From the NCBI GenBank assembly GCA_036897095.1, contig JAYMSP010000617.1, forward strand, positions 1-45,646: a stretch of 45,646 bases of DNA. Reading direction: 5' to 3'. This stretch comes from Plantago elongata. Lineage: Eukaryota > Streptophyta > Magnoliopsida > Lamiales > Plantaginaceae. A program made the position numbers and the translations under genes. The notes under the pieces are model-generated. The model was not told the DNA's origin. It made no database searches and was given only the letters and a program-made list of their open reading frames with translations. Position 1 is the stretch's first letter. Each line of letters begins with the position of its first letter. Shown here one piece after another: positions 1-10,416 of this stretch.

Positions 1-190
1 CTACTCCACTCAAATCCAACTCTCCAATTCTTCCTCAAATTCCCCATTACACCTCTTCAATCATTCACCTACACCAATAAACCCCATTTCCACAACCTAC
101 GAATTTCAATCAACCACAAGTGTACCAATTCGATAATTTTCAGATCTCTCAGCTCCTCAGATTTCTCGCCACCTCCTCTCCTCCGTTTCC

Positions 191-529
191 CATCGCGGCT
201 CTCATCTCCTCCGTTCATCACCGCAAATCTCACTCTCCTCTGCTCCTCCATTCATCACACCGCAGCTTCCAATCACCTCTTCTCCTCCATTCATAATCAC
301 AGCTTCACTCACCTCTGCTTCTCAATTACTGTAGAGACGGAATCACGCTGAAGTCGAGCCCATCGCGGCTCTCATCTCCTTCGTTCATCACCGCAAATCT
401 CACTCTCCTCTGCTCCTCCATTCATCACATCGCAGCTTCCAATCACCTCTTCTCCTCCATTCATAATCGCAGCTTCACTCACCTCTGCTTCTCAGTTACT
501 GTAGAGACGGAATCACGCTGAAGTCGAGC
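191..529. repeat. 170-bp tandem duplication, pyrimidine-rich
   Basis: Two copies lie head to tail (about 191-359 and 361-529, period 170). They differ at only a few positions, for example 210/380 c to t, so the duplication is recent. Each copy has internal sub-repeats built on a ctcctccattcat core. The top strand is very rich in C and T, and 1-190 has the same composition. No protein is recognised; an open frame on the minus strand at 69-251 is low-complexity and probably meaningless. It may be 5' leader or repeat sequence of something cut off by the left edge. Confidence 0.85.
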
Positions 530-2410
530 TTGAAAGTAGAGAAGTCAACAATGACATCGTAGCCATTTTGATTTAAACATATTTTGATTTTTTAATACAA
601 TTTTCCTTTTCTTTAATGCTGAAATTTAGTTTCTCTTTTTTTATTCGGACATAATAAAAATTCCACGTAGAGAGAGAAAATGTTGATGCTGGCGGTTCAG
701 TCAACGGCAGAAATTTATCTGTAATTATTTGAGATCGAGAGGCCAAAATAAAATACGCAAATATTTATAGGGTACTTTCTGAAATTCGCCCTTTTTATTT
801 ACAATAATGAGTTCTGATTAAATTCAGTTAATACCATTGACAGTCCATGGTGCACTCAAGGAGATATTTGATGTTCTGATGTTACTATTGGTGGGTGAGT
901 GATGTATAGTGGACTCGTTATTGTCAAATGTCAAGAGTCAAGAATCATTTTTGGAGCACACTTGTGTTTCTCATTCCATGCCTATTCATGAGTGTATACT
1001 TTTTCTTCACCAAAAATGTGTACTTAATAAATCCAAAACGCTTCATTGAAATTGAAAGGTACGTGTCCACACAAATATTCATAAAATTGTTGGTGAATAA
1101 GTTCTGTTTATATATATGACTAGTAAATTAAAAGGTAGTACCATATTAGAACTAGTTTTGCTTAGCAAAATGAATTAATGGAAATAGAATTGATAAAGTA
1201 GTTTGTTGCGGGTAGTTTTACGTAAATATAATTATTTTCAAACGGCTAAAAGATATATTAATAAAAGTCAAAAACACAAATAATACTTTTAACAAACAAT
1301 TATAAAGGAAACAGAAACATATCATCCAAATTATAAATTCAGTTCTAAAACTACTGATTATAGGAATATCTCAACTAATTACAACTAACGGGAAAAAATA
1401 ACACAACGTCCAAGTTCTCACTACCGGTGAATACTCAACCTCCAGGATAAAAACTCAAAATGTATTTCAATCAATTTAGTTTGAACTCCATATTTATCTT
1501 CACCATAAAAAATTGAATTTTAAACTCACGAACAATTACGTATAATTAGATGAATTAATAATAAGGGTATAGTAGTAAAAGAATGAAGTGCTCTGCAATT
1601 AACAATTTCAGTTCGGTACATATCACTTCCCATTTGATGGTGATTAATATTAAAAATACCTTATCTTAGATGGAGGTAATTAAGAACTGCCTACTAAGGT
1701 GGCGGATATTTTCGTTTCTGAATGCCATTACTTTATTTTGACAATAACAACAGACAAAATTGAACTGGGAAATGCAACATATACATTACCACAAATGAAC
1801 TCTTTTAGCTTTTGAGACATGGTGATCACTAAAACCATGTTGTTCTACTATGTAATGATGTAAATATGTAATCATTCCTTTTCCATGAGGTGACCTGAGT
1901 TGAGAACCATTTGCCCAGTTTTCAACTATTAACAACTTTGTATAATATTTAACCGTTGTTTATCACAAAGTGATGCAAATAATGATCAAAATCTTATAAA
2001 ATTCGTGACTCTAGCATTGCATTCCATTCCATTCCATTCCATATCCACTGTCACATTTGACACTCTATTTCTTGGCAGAGCCAAAAAATTACTAAAACTC
2101 TATTTACCATTATCTTTTGAACTTTTTAATTTTATAAATTTTTTAATAAAAAATTCATTACGTGAACGCGTAACTTTTCAAATAAGTTAGCTGAAAATTT
2201 AGTTGATTTGAGAAGCTAATCAAGTTAGCTTGCTAAAAAAAACTACCAGCTAATTATTTAACTACCAGCTACATTTTCAATTAGTTTTGATAAACACCAC
2301 CTAATTATGAAAATATAAAAAGAAATTTCCGGAATTAATGATTTTCACGACCAAACCAAAATATGAATATTACAAAACACACTTTGTTGCACTATAAATC
2401 GTAATTGGGG
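530..2410. other. AT-rich spacer, no gene
   Basis: No open frame here has recognisable protein content. The stretch 880-2040 is one arm of an old segmental duplication described separately. A short (attcc)4 microsatellite lies at about 2022-2041. Otherwise nothing is recognised. Confidence 0.6.
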
Positions 2411-2414
2411 GTAA

Positions 2415-2576
2415 AGTATCGTTCACTTTAACTTAAGATCAATTCAGTTAAATTAGTTCAGTCTCATTAAGTTCAGTTTAACTATACTTAGTTATAATTT
2501 ATACCTTACTTCAGTTCGATTCAATTCAATTTAGGTCAGTTCATTTTAGTAAATTTCAGTTGAAGAGAATAGCACT
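2415..2576. mobile_element. Tourist-like MITE, copy 1 of a tandem pair
   Basis: The left end has gttcacttt-aactt and the right end has cagttgaagagaat, matching inverted ends of the element at 32842-32974. The interior is rich in ttcagttcagtt motifs. The flanks show TAA (2412-2414 and 2577-2579), the 3-bp target site typical of PIF/Harbinger-type MITEs. Ends are degenerate, so boundaries are good to a few bases. There is no coding capacity. Confidence 0.6.
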
Positions 2577-2579
2577 TAA

Positions 2580-2713
2580 CGTTGTATCGTCTTCAACTTA
2601 AAAGGTTAAATTCAGTTTAGTTCAGTTTAATTTAATTATAATTTATACTTTACTTCAGTTCAATTTAATTAAATTATTTAATTCAGTAAATTTCAGTTGA
2701 GGGGAACACCGGC
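2580..2713. mobile_element. Tourist-like MITE, copy 2 of a tandem pair
   Basis: It belongs to the same family as the element just upstream. It starts with cgttgtatcgtcttcaactt and ends with cagttgaggggaacaccggc, flanked by TAA at 2577-2579 and 2714-2716. It shares its left TAA with the neighbouring copy, as expected if one element inserted into the target duplication of the other. Confidence 0.6.
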
Positions 2714-2879
2714 TAAATTAGTTTATATGTGGAATTAGTTTTGAACTTTTGGGACACAAATTTAAAGTTGGCCGAGTAGGCTAACAGCGGGTTGGTAAAT
2801 GTTTTCTAATGATGCAATAGTATGTGTGAGATTGATTAATGCATCAAGCTACTGGTACGTAGTATCCCTCTTAAAATTA

Positions 2880-3650
2880 AGTTTCTTAGGTTTCGTGCTC
2901 TCAAGTCGCATTGTCATTTGTGAAGAGTCATTTTTAGGGCAGATTTCTTTCTTAACTATTCCATGCTCATTCTTGAGGTTATACTTTTCTTCACCAATTA
3001 AATGTTTACTAATAAATCGATTCATAATTGAAAGGTATCCAGACAAATATTCATAAAAAGTGTTGGTGACTAAGTTACAGATGCAATGTTTGGTTTGGTT
3101 TAGCAAAATTAACGGATGAAAGCTATAAAGTAATTGAAATGATTATTAGAACTAATAAAACACACTTGATTCATTCGGATAAAATCTCGTCAAACACTCA
3201 ATTTTGTGAGATAAACGCTTTATTAGATGTTCGCGAACTGCAAACGAATTAATTGAATGACCATTAAAATACGTACCTAAGATGGAGGCTGTGCTTGACA
3301 CCTTAAAGTGCTATAAATAGATCAAGGATGTTTTCTAAATGTCATGACATTCGTTTTGATACTAACAAGTAACAACAGACGAAATTGGAATGGGAAAATG
3401 AACTACGCATTACCACAAATGAACTCTTTCACATCTCAGACGTTGTGATTTGTGACGAAAACCATGTCGTTCTACTATGTAATCATTCCAAGGTGAACTC
3501 AGTTGAGAACGCAGTTTTCAACTACGTACTAACCACTTTGCATAATATTTGGTCCCATTGTCCTCAACTCATTTGGGAACCATTGTTTATCACAAATTCA
3601 GCAAAATGACCCAAACTCTTAACTTCGTGACTCTAGCATGACATCCACTC
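2880..3650. repeat. Diverged segmental duplication (second arm; first arm ~880-2040)
   Basis: Collinear similarity is clear by eye. Around 2930-3080 resembles 945-1100 (shared ttcttcacca, attgaaaggta and caaatattcataaaa). Around 3370-3640 resembles 1750-2020 (shared attaccacaaatgaactctt, gttctactatgtaat, gttgtttatcacaaa and cgtgactctagcat). The two Tourist-like MITEs at 2415-2713 lie between the arms. No protein similarity is recognised in either arm. Confidence 0.7.
3311..3320 (+). promoter_or_regulatory. Isolated TATA-box-like site
   Basis: The sequence ctataaatag is a near-consensus plant TATA box. It lies 65 bp before an ATG at 3385 that opens a 74-codon frame with no recognisable similarity. 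The equivalent place in the other duplication arm (about 1700) has lost it. It may be a relic promoter; nothing shows that it is active. Confidence 0.3.
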
Positions 3651-5468
3651 CAAGCTTCACATGTATTATTCCAGATCCATTTGGATTCTGAGTTGATTTG
3701 TTGAACCTCAATCCACAAAGTTTATTATAGTACAAGTAATATTCGGGACGATATGGTTAAACTTATTAGAGAATCAATATGAATGACTAAATTTTACACT
3801 CATTTATAAGTTTAACTTTTGATATGAGATGAAATCATATCATTGTATCAAAAGCCTTGGCGTATGTTCAACCTGCATTCGAGTCTTTACAATAGAATAC
3901 AAACTCAATTCCATATCAAATTCCAATCCAAGGCATTTTCAAAGAAGATGAAACTGACAACGAGTGCCAGAGAATAAGAATTAAATAGATGCTAGATTTC
4001 TCACATCTCACCCCTAACATTTTAAGCTTATAAATGTGATATAACTCTATTAAACATCAGTATAATGAAGTAACTCGTGTAAATTCAAGGCGGACAATCC
4101 TCTTAAAGAAGCTAAATGGCCATAGAATAAGATACATATTTCCCAACGAAAAGTGATGATATGATATAAGACGGGATTGAAAATACCATGTGTCAAGTGT
4201 ATTAGACATTGTGGTTGGAAATAAAATTTATTTAAACTCACTCATCTTCAAGTGACATGTTGAATTGGTTTTAGAATTTCAGTTGAATTGTCTCAGTTGA
4301 AATTGAATTTTTATGTATGATAAAATTCGAAGGTTTACAATTTTCCTAAAGCAATTGGGTGAAGCACTAGGTAGATCTTGGAGGATTTCAACTTTAACAA
4401 CGCCTTTTAAGTATGTTCGTGTTCCTTTCCTTTCTTGACAATTCTGAATTTGCAAGGAAGAACTAGGTTTCGTTGCAATTGGTAAAAGTGGTTACGTTTG
4501 AATCTATTTTCCCTGTATGGTATTTTCCTTGTATGGTGAAGTGTACATTTGCAGCTTGCACCACCAGCTTCCTAGTTTTGTTACACCACTATACTAGTTT
4601 GAGTAAGAATCGCAATGAAATAAGAATCGCAATGAAATGCAATCAATGCAGCGTGATCTCAATCCATAGACTTGGAAATGTATTCACCTAAAGACTTAGA
4701 GTTATTCATACGGAACAAACCTCAGTTAAAATTTTGATGAGTTACATAAAAGTTTAGATTTTAAATCAGTTCTAGTCGTATTCTTAACATAAACTAAGTA
4801 ATAAGACGCGAACTACATGTCTTAAACGACACAATGGAACTTAGCTGCACTAGAATCGCACACCTTTGCAAAATCCGGTGAGAAGGGGCGCTATAACACT
4901 TAGAAGATGAAAATGCAATTTCACTGTTCATCTTATTGATCTAGACTGATTCATTTGCCTAATCTAATTATTAGCCTATCTTATTGATCTAGACTGAGTC
5001 ATTAGCCTAATGATCTAATCTAATCATTAGCTTATGCCTAGAAAAGTGTTGACAAAAGAGAATGATATATACTGCTACTAATTACCTTTGTGATTGGGGC
5101 AAGCATATATATAGGATCATGCACATCTTAAGTTACAAGTGTAAATCCACTTTTAGTGAACTAGCTAGGTGTTTGTTCAATTTTATATAGGAGAAATATC
5201 AGAAGTAGTTGCGTAATTGTCTTAATCAAGGTTTAACAAAAATAGTGCCGGGTAGTATCAGATTTCGAGACAATCAAAGTGTGTTAGGTGAGTGAATTGG
5301 GGACTCATCACTGGTTATGATTATAAATATTTGTTGCAGCACATTATGTGGCAATCTTTCTTTTCTTTTCTTTTTATAAACTACTATGCTCTAATAATAC
5401 TCTATCATTTAGTTAGTCGTTGAGTCAGGTCAAGGACCTCAGATTTTGTCCTCATATATGCATTTCAT
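3651..5468. other. Spacer with small tandem repeats, no gene
   Basis: No gene is recognised. Two minor local duplications are visible: a 17-bp unit (taagaatcgcaatgaaa) at about 4604-4637, and a 48-bp imperfect repeat around tcttattgatctagactga at 4931 and 4979. Confidence 0.6.
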
Positions 5469-5471
5469 TAA

Positions 5472-5630
5472 GGGGCGGATTTCCAAAACATTTAAATCGC
5501 TTCATTTGATTCAATGAACAATGATTTAGCGAAAAATACACTTCAAATATTCTATTTCAATTCCATTTCAAACACAATTTCACCAAAATTCCATTCAAAT
5601 GGTCATTTAAGTGCAATGTCAATCAGCCCC
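5472..5630. mobile_element. Tourist-like MITE (PIF/Harbinger type)
   Basis: This is a 159-bp element flanked by TAA on both sides (5469-5471 and 5631-5633). Its ends are inverted: ggggcggattt on the left and aatcagcccc on the right. Its right end matches the right end of the element at 18733-18969, so the two are one family. It has no coding capacity. Confidence 0.7.
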
Positions 5631-5633
5631 TAA

Positions 5634-6640
5634 ATTTTGAAAGAGTCTCATTTTAGTACGTGATAATAATATCGTCAGCCATTTTTATTACTTAAAGAGA
5701 GTACATTAGTGAATTTATACATACATATTTATTTGATGATAAATAGACAGAGTACGTGTTATACATGCTATGATTGCAGTACAAATGTTAAATGTTAGTT
5801 ATGAAATTTAATCATTTTTGTATATATATAAATATTATATTATTTCTATTTTTTTGAATTCATAGGTAATTCCGGCTTGTTTAAAAGGTTAATTGGAAGA
5901 AATTTGCTTCAAATTCATTCAAAAGACTTTAATATTATGATTGAATTTCGTTTCTATTCTTTTAGTTAACACTTGTTTGAGGAGCGACCCGTTATATACT
6001 TTATAACATAAAAAAAACTTGATTATCATGATTATTGAGGGTTGAGTCAGTGAATTTGAAGTCATTCTCTCTTGTCTTTTACCTTGAACACGAAACAACG
6101 TTGCTTGTATAAGTGAACCAAAAATTCATTCCAATATGATATGATATAATATAATACTATAATAATTAATTATCGAGTAGAGTCGAACTCGATCTCTCTT
6201 ATCGCTATTTGGTATGTATATACACAAACAATTAAATAAGTAATCCTCCTTTGATTAGAAGCATATTATATGATTACCCCACCCCACATGTTAAGACATG
6301 ATCTAAGTATTGCGCCACCAGGACGTAAGCTCAACTGCTCAACAAAATACACGAGTTAGTTGGTGTAGTATTAGAATTTCATAATCTCTTGTACAAATTA
6401 ATAAGGTTAGATATTAAAAAAGGTTTCAGTAAACAATGCAATGCCATGTTAGAGAATGAGAAGGCTAAAATATTTTCTTCAAAAATTCATTGTTTTTAGC
6501 CTTTTATCATGAAACACTAGTACATCGATATCAAATTCTATAGTGCAGAAACTAGTATTAAAACTATTAATCGTATTTTCCAAATTTTTAGTGTACACTA
6601 TGGAAGGGAATGAGGTTAAGTATCTCAGTATCTATGCGCT
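5634..6640. other. Spacer upstream of the BBE-like gene
   Basis: AT-rich sequence with no recognisable gene. The stretch about 6170-6350 has the feel of an old dispersed repeat (gagtcgaactcgatctctct and a gcgccaccaggacg motif), but I could not set its ends. Confidence 0.5.
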
Positions 6641-6650
6641 CCAAACCACT

Positions 6651-6660
6651 CTATAAATAC
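6651..6660 (+). promoter_or_regulatory. TATA box of the BBE-like gene
   Basis: The sequence ctataaatac lies about 60 bp before the ATG at 6712. Transcription starting ~30 bp downstream would give a leader of about 30 nt. It would exclude the in-frame upstream ATG at 6610, which is the reason for choosing 6712 as the start. Confidence 0.75.
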
Positions 6661-6711
6661 ACATTTCTCTTAGCTTCATATGACAAACAAAACCAGCACA
6701 AACCAAACAAA

Positions 6712-8307
6712 ATGGAACCTTATAACACTCCTCTATTCCTCATTGCACTCATGATCATGTTAACAACAGCTCCTAAGGCATCAACACATGAAATTCAACA
6801 AGCATTTCCCAAATGTGTTACAACCCATACTGATAGATTTTCCCCTTTAAACTCATCTTTCCTTTTCACTACCAAAGATGCCTCATACAATCCTGTTCTT
6901 CAATCCACTGCACAGAACTTAAGATGCTTATTACCTTCCATGGCAAAGCCTTTACTCATCTTCACTCCATTTTCCGAATCCCACGTCCAAGGAGCCGTTA
7001 GCTGCGCCAAGAAACTAGGTATCCAGCTCAGGTTAAGAAGCGGTGGCCATGACTATGAAGGCATTTCCTACACTTCCGAGCTCAAATCGCCTCCGCCTTT
7101 CATTCTACTCGATTTTTCGAAGCTTCGGGATGTCAAAGTGAACGTTAAAGACGGCACTGCTTGGGTTCAATCTGGTGCAACAACAGGCGAGCTTTATTAC
7201 AGAATTTCGCAGCAAAGCAAGACTCTTGGATTTCCTGCTGGACTATGTACGAGCTTGGGCATCGGAGGGCATATAACAGGTGGTGCGTACGGTTCTATGA
7301 TGAGGAAATACGGCCTTGGAGTTGATAACGTTGTCGATGCAAGAATAGTGGATGCGAACGGAAGAATTCTTGATAGGAAAGCCATGGGAGAGGACTTGTT
7401 TTGGGCCCTTAGAGGTGGTGGTGGAGGCAGTTTTGGCATCATACTAGCATGGAAAGTGAGACTTGTGAAAGTTCCACCCATTGTTACGGTTTTCACCGTT
7501 CCAAGAACATTGGAACAAGGTGGAACAAAGTTGCTATACAGGTGGCAGCAAGTTGCAGATAAGCTTGATGAGAATCTGTTCATCAGGGTTATGATAAGTA
7601 CTGCAAAAGACGCAAAAACAGGCAAGAAGACAGTGGTAACTTCCTATAATGCCCTTTATCTTGGCAGGGCTACAGGGCTTTTGCAAACAATGAAAACAGG
7701 ATTCCCAGAATTGAACTTGGCAAAAGCAGACTGCAAGGAAATGAGTTGGATTGAGTCGGTGGTGTATATCGGTAGCTTTCCGAGTAATACGCCGCCAGCG
7801 TTTCTCCTTCAGGCTAAGCCCGCTTTCAAGAATTACTTCAAGGCAAAATCAGACTTTTTCAGAGAACCAGTTTCTGAAAGAGGTCTCGAAGGACTATGGC
7901 AGACACTTTATCAAGAGGACCAGCCTCTCTTGATATGGAACCCTTTTGGTGGGATGATGAGCAGGGTTTCGGAATCAGAAACTGCGTTTCCACATAGGAA
8001 AGGTGTCATTTTTATGGCACAATACGTGACAACTTGGAACGTTGAGAAGGAATCTGTGAGGAAACATGTTCTGTGGATGAGAAGGCTGTACGATTACATG
8101 GCTCCTTATGCTTCAAAGTTTCCAAGAGAGGCTTATGTGAACTACAGGGATATGGACTTGGGGATGAACAACAAGACTAGCAGTGGTGCAATCAAATGGG
8201 GTGCCAAGTACTTCAAAAGTAACTTTGATAGGCTTGTTCAGATCAAGACTAAGGTTGATCCTGATAACTTTTTCTGGCATGAACAGACCATTCCTGTCAA
8301 GAAGTAA
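6712..8307 (+). CDS. Berberine-bridge-enzyme-like FAD-linked oxidase
   Basis: A 531-residue, intronless member of the plant BBE-like family (FAD_binding_4 plus C-terminal BBE domain), which use bicovalently bound FAD to oxidise alkaloids, monolignols or carbohydrates. Residues 1-24 form a signal peptide, so the enzyme should enter the secretory pathway. Both FAD anchors are present: His113 in RSGGHDYEG and Cys179 in GLCTSLGIGGH. Cys35 and Cys72 fit the conserved N-terminal disulfide. NSS and NKTS give possible N-glycosylation sites. The C-terminal WHEQTIPV matches the family's terminal N-E-Q-S-I-P motif. Length is normal and no residue looks broken. An in-frame ATG at 6610 would add 34 residues but lies upstream of the TATA box, so the start is 6712. 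The substrate cannot be told from sequence, and genuine berberine synthesis is not implied. Confidence 0.95.
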   Translation: MEPYNTPLFLIALMIMLTTAPKASTHEIQQAFPKCVTTHTDRFSPLNSSFLFTTKDASYNPVLQSTAQNLRCLLPSMAKPLLIFTPFSESHVQGAVSCAKKLGIQLRLRSGGHDYEGISYTSELKSPPPFILLDFSKLRDVKVNVKDGTAWVQSGATTGELYYRISQQSKTLGFPAGLCTSLGIGGHITGGAYGSMMRKYGLGVDNVVDARIVDANGRILDRKAMGEDLFWALRGGGGGSFGIILAWKVRLVKVPPIVTVFTVPRTLEQGGTKLLYRWQQVADKLDENLFIRVMISTAKDAKTGKKTVVTSYNALYLGRATGLLQTMKTGFPELNLAKADCKEMSWIESVVYIGSFPSNTPPAFLLQAKPAFKNYFKAKSDFFREPVSERGLEGLWQTLYQEDQPLLIWNPFGGMMSRVSESETAFPHRKGVIFMAQYVTTWNVEKESVRKHVLWMRRLYDYMAPYASKFPREAYVNYRDMDLGMNNKTSSGAIKWGAKYFKSNFDRLVQIKTKVDPDNFFWHEQTIPVKK

Positions 8308-9170
8308 CAGGGCACTTTCTTTTGGCTTTTCGCATCATATGTACTTTTAGCAAATAAGAGATATTACATAAGTATTAGTGTTTGGTTGTCTATAGAACGT
8401 TTCGACAACATGATGTTTTTCGAGCCGATCTTCTGCTTGCTTAAGTCCGAGCTCGGATCGGCACGTTAACAATGGTGTGAAGAAGATTGCTAATGGTGCA
8501 CTGTGATTGATCACAGAGTAGCTGTTTTTCCAAAAATGAACTATAAATATAGTAGTTGGTACTTGGTCTCTTTCAGACTCTATCACCATGTTGGATCATA
8601 AATACCAAACACTGATTTTGGCTCAATTATAGCTTCATATCATATAAGACTCTAACAATTGATTAGTAATATCTGTAACAGGTAGAAATTGTAGGCTCAA
8701 AACCAAAGGACTGGTCTTTCTAGTCAAAAGTCCAAATTCAGTAACAGTTTTCAGCTAAATTTCAAAACTGATTATTGCTTGTTATAGAAAAGAAATATAA
8801 ATGGATGTTTCAACAAACAACTTTTGTACTAACAAGATTAAAAGAAGCCAAAAGTGCTCGGCAAAAAGAAAGTTCAGAGAATCCACTCCAAATGTGATCT
8901 TCACAACCAGGTTTCTTAACACACTTTAAATAATCAGAACCATTTGCAACCCTTACTAATAGTGATCTTTCTACCAGAATGTAGATGTGCTTCACCATGT
9001 CATTAATGCTTACATAGTATATTCTAATAGCCTAATGTCCTGCAGTCCGTGCATATATGTGTGCGATATCAAAGTATTGCACAACTTTACTAGTGTAAAT
9101 TAGAGGAATATACGGGTACTGAACCGTGGTGGTATGAGTTTATATTTTATAGTAATGTGATATTAAGAAG
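8308..9170. other. Spacer between the BBE-like gene and the SINE
   Basis: The first part should be the 3' UTR of the BBE-like gene. No other gene or clear repeat is seen. Confidence 0.5.
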
Positions 9171-9178
9171 TAAGTCTT

Positions 9179-9334
9179 GAGGGAGGCATAAGGTGATGTG
9201 GAATAGAGTTGGAGTGGTAAGGAGGAGGTATAGAGTTCGATTCCTGGTTGAGGCATAAGGTGGTTTCGGAGTAAAGAGGTATTGGTATATGAGAAAGTAA
9301 TTGTAATCTTAACCGTTCAAAAAAAAAAAAAGGT
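9179..9334 (+). mobile_element. tRNA-derived SINE with 8-bp target duplication
   Basis: The element is bounded by the direct repeat taagtctt (9171-9178 and 9335-9342) and ends in an A-rich tail (about 9319-9331). A pol III B-box-like motif (gagttcgattcct) lies at about 9233, with an A-box-like gagtggtaaggag ~20 bp before it. An internal ggcataaggtg motif occurs twice. It lies about 140 bp upstream of the ATS3-like start codon. Confidence 0.7.
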
Positions 9335-9340
9335 TAAGTC

Positions 9341-9350
9341 TTTAAATAGG
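9341..9350 (+). promoter_or_regulatory. Possible TATA element of the ATS3-like gene
   Basis: The sequence tttaaatagg lies 133 bp before the ATG and overlaps the right target duplication of the SINE. It is a weak match, listed because no better TATA box is seen nearer the gene. Confidence 0.3.
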
Positions 9351-9482
9351 ACGATCAAGAGTGCTAATTATGTACAATGCTTAAAGTTTAGCTATGAAAA
9401 GTCAGTCCACTCCCACCTGTTTTTTATGATGTTAAATTGTTGAGAAACTGTGTACTGATTGATCAATGCTGAAGACAGGAAA

Positions 9483-10129
9483 ATGTTGAGTCCCTTATGC
9501 CTGCTACTACAGCTCTTTGGTTTCTTCTTCGCATCATCTGCTCATCTTCAACAATCACCCATCACGATTCGCTCTAACCAGGTATGCTACAAAGGATTAC
9601 TACTCAACATAACACCTTTTTTTTCTTTTTTTCCCTAAGATTAACTTATGATCAATCTCAGACTACATGGAGCTACTCATACACAGTGAATATCAAAACA
9701 AGCTGTTCTTCTGTCCCTTACACGGCAGATAAAATCGGTATTGCTTTCGGAGATGCTTATGGGAATGAGGTAAGTCTCAAAAAAAATCAACTTACTACAG
9801 TGACGTGAAATCCTTTCTCAAGTTGAGACTATTATAATTGGCAGGTCTATCTACCAAGAATAGATGATCCACTCACAAGGACATTTGAAAGATGCTCTAG
9901 CCATGTGTTCGAGTTATGGGGGCCATACTTGGATGTTATTTGTTTTCTGCAGATAATGAGGAATGGACCAGACGGTTGGAAACCGGAGCAAGTAAAGATC
10001 ACTGCCTTGGATGATCTTAATCCTATCATATTCGTAATCGATACTTTTCTACAAGATGGAAGATGGTTTTCTATCACTTCTTGCCTTGGAACTTCCAGTT
10101 CTCCATCCTATTTTTATGCACTTCGTTAG
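9483..10129 (+). CDS. ATS3: Embryo-specific ATS3-like protein with PLAT/LH2 domain
   Basis: Three exons (9483-9581, 9662-9769, 9845-10129), all phase-0 junctions with GT-AG sites, encode 163 residues. Residues 1-20 are a hydrophobic signal peptide (MLSPLCLLLQLFG...). The rest is one PLAT/LH2-like beta-sandwich of the ATS3 family. The evidence is the spacing of TWSYSYTVNIKTSC, DKIGIAFGDAYGNEVYLPR, FERCSSHVFE and ICFLQIMRNGPDGWKP. Four cysteines (48, 86, 102, 149) could form two disulfides. ATS3 was described as a seed/embryo-expressed gene in Arabidopsis, and its molecular role is poorly known. The protein is slightly short for the family (~180), with the C-terminus ending soon after the last strand. 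It converges on BSD2 with 287 bp between stops. Confidence 0.88.
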
Positions 10130-10416
10130 ACATTTTTCTGTCATGTATTAGTTGAAAACCCAGATTGTGAACATTATTTCAAATTGTCCAGAAATATTAA
10201 GTTCATTATTATGGAATATTAGACAGCTATATGACTAGATCAACAGTATAAAATTATAAATACATACTCAATATGCTTGTAAATATTCTGGCTGCGGATA
10301 GCAGATATTTGTCTAACCACAGTTATGTTCATCTATGGTTGGCAACAAAATTGATACAAACAACAGTTTCTAAGTGTACTTGATGCCTGTCTGTAGAAGT
10401 TTAGAACGCTCACATG

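Noticed and set aside
6170-6350. Possible minus-strand SINE
   Set aside because: A gttcgactc B-box-like motif exists, but the A-box-like part is too far away and no target duplication was found.
6610-6711. In-frame N-terminal extension of the BBE-like protein
   Set aside because: The TATA box at 6651 lies inside it, and the signal peptide starts at 6712.
7197-7625. 142-codon open frame on the minus strand inside the BBE-like gene
   Set aside because: It is a shadow of a strongly conserved coding region.
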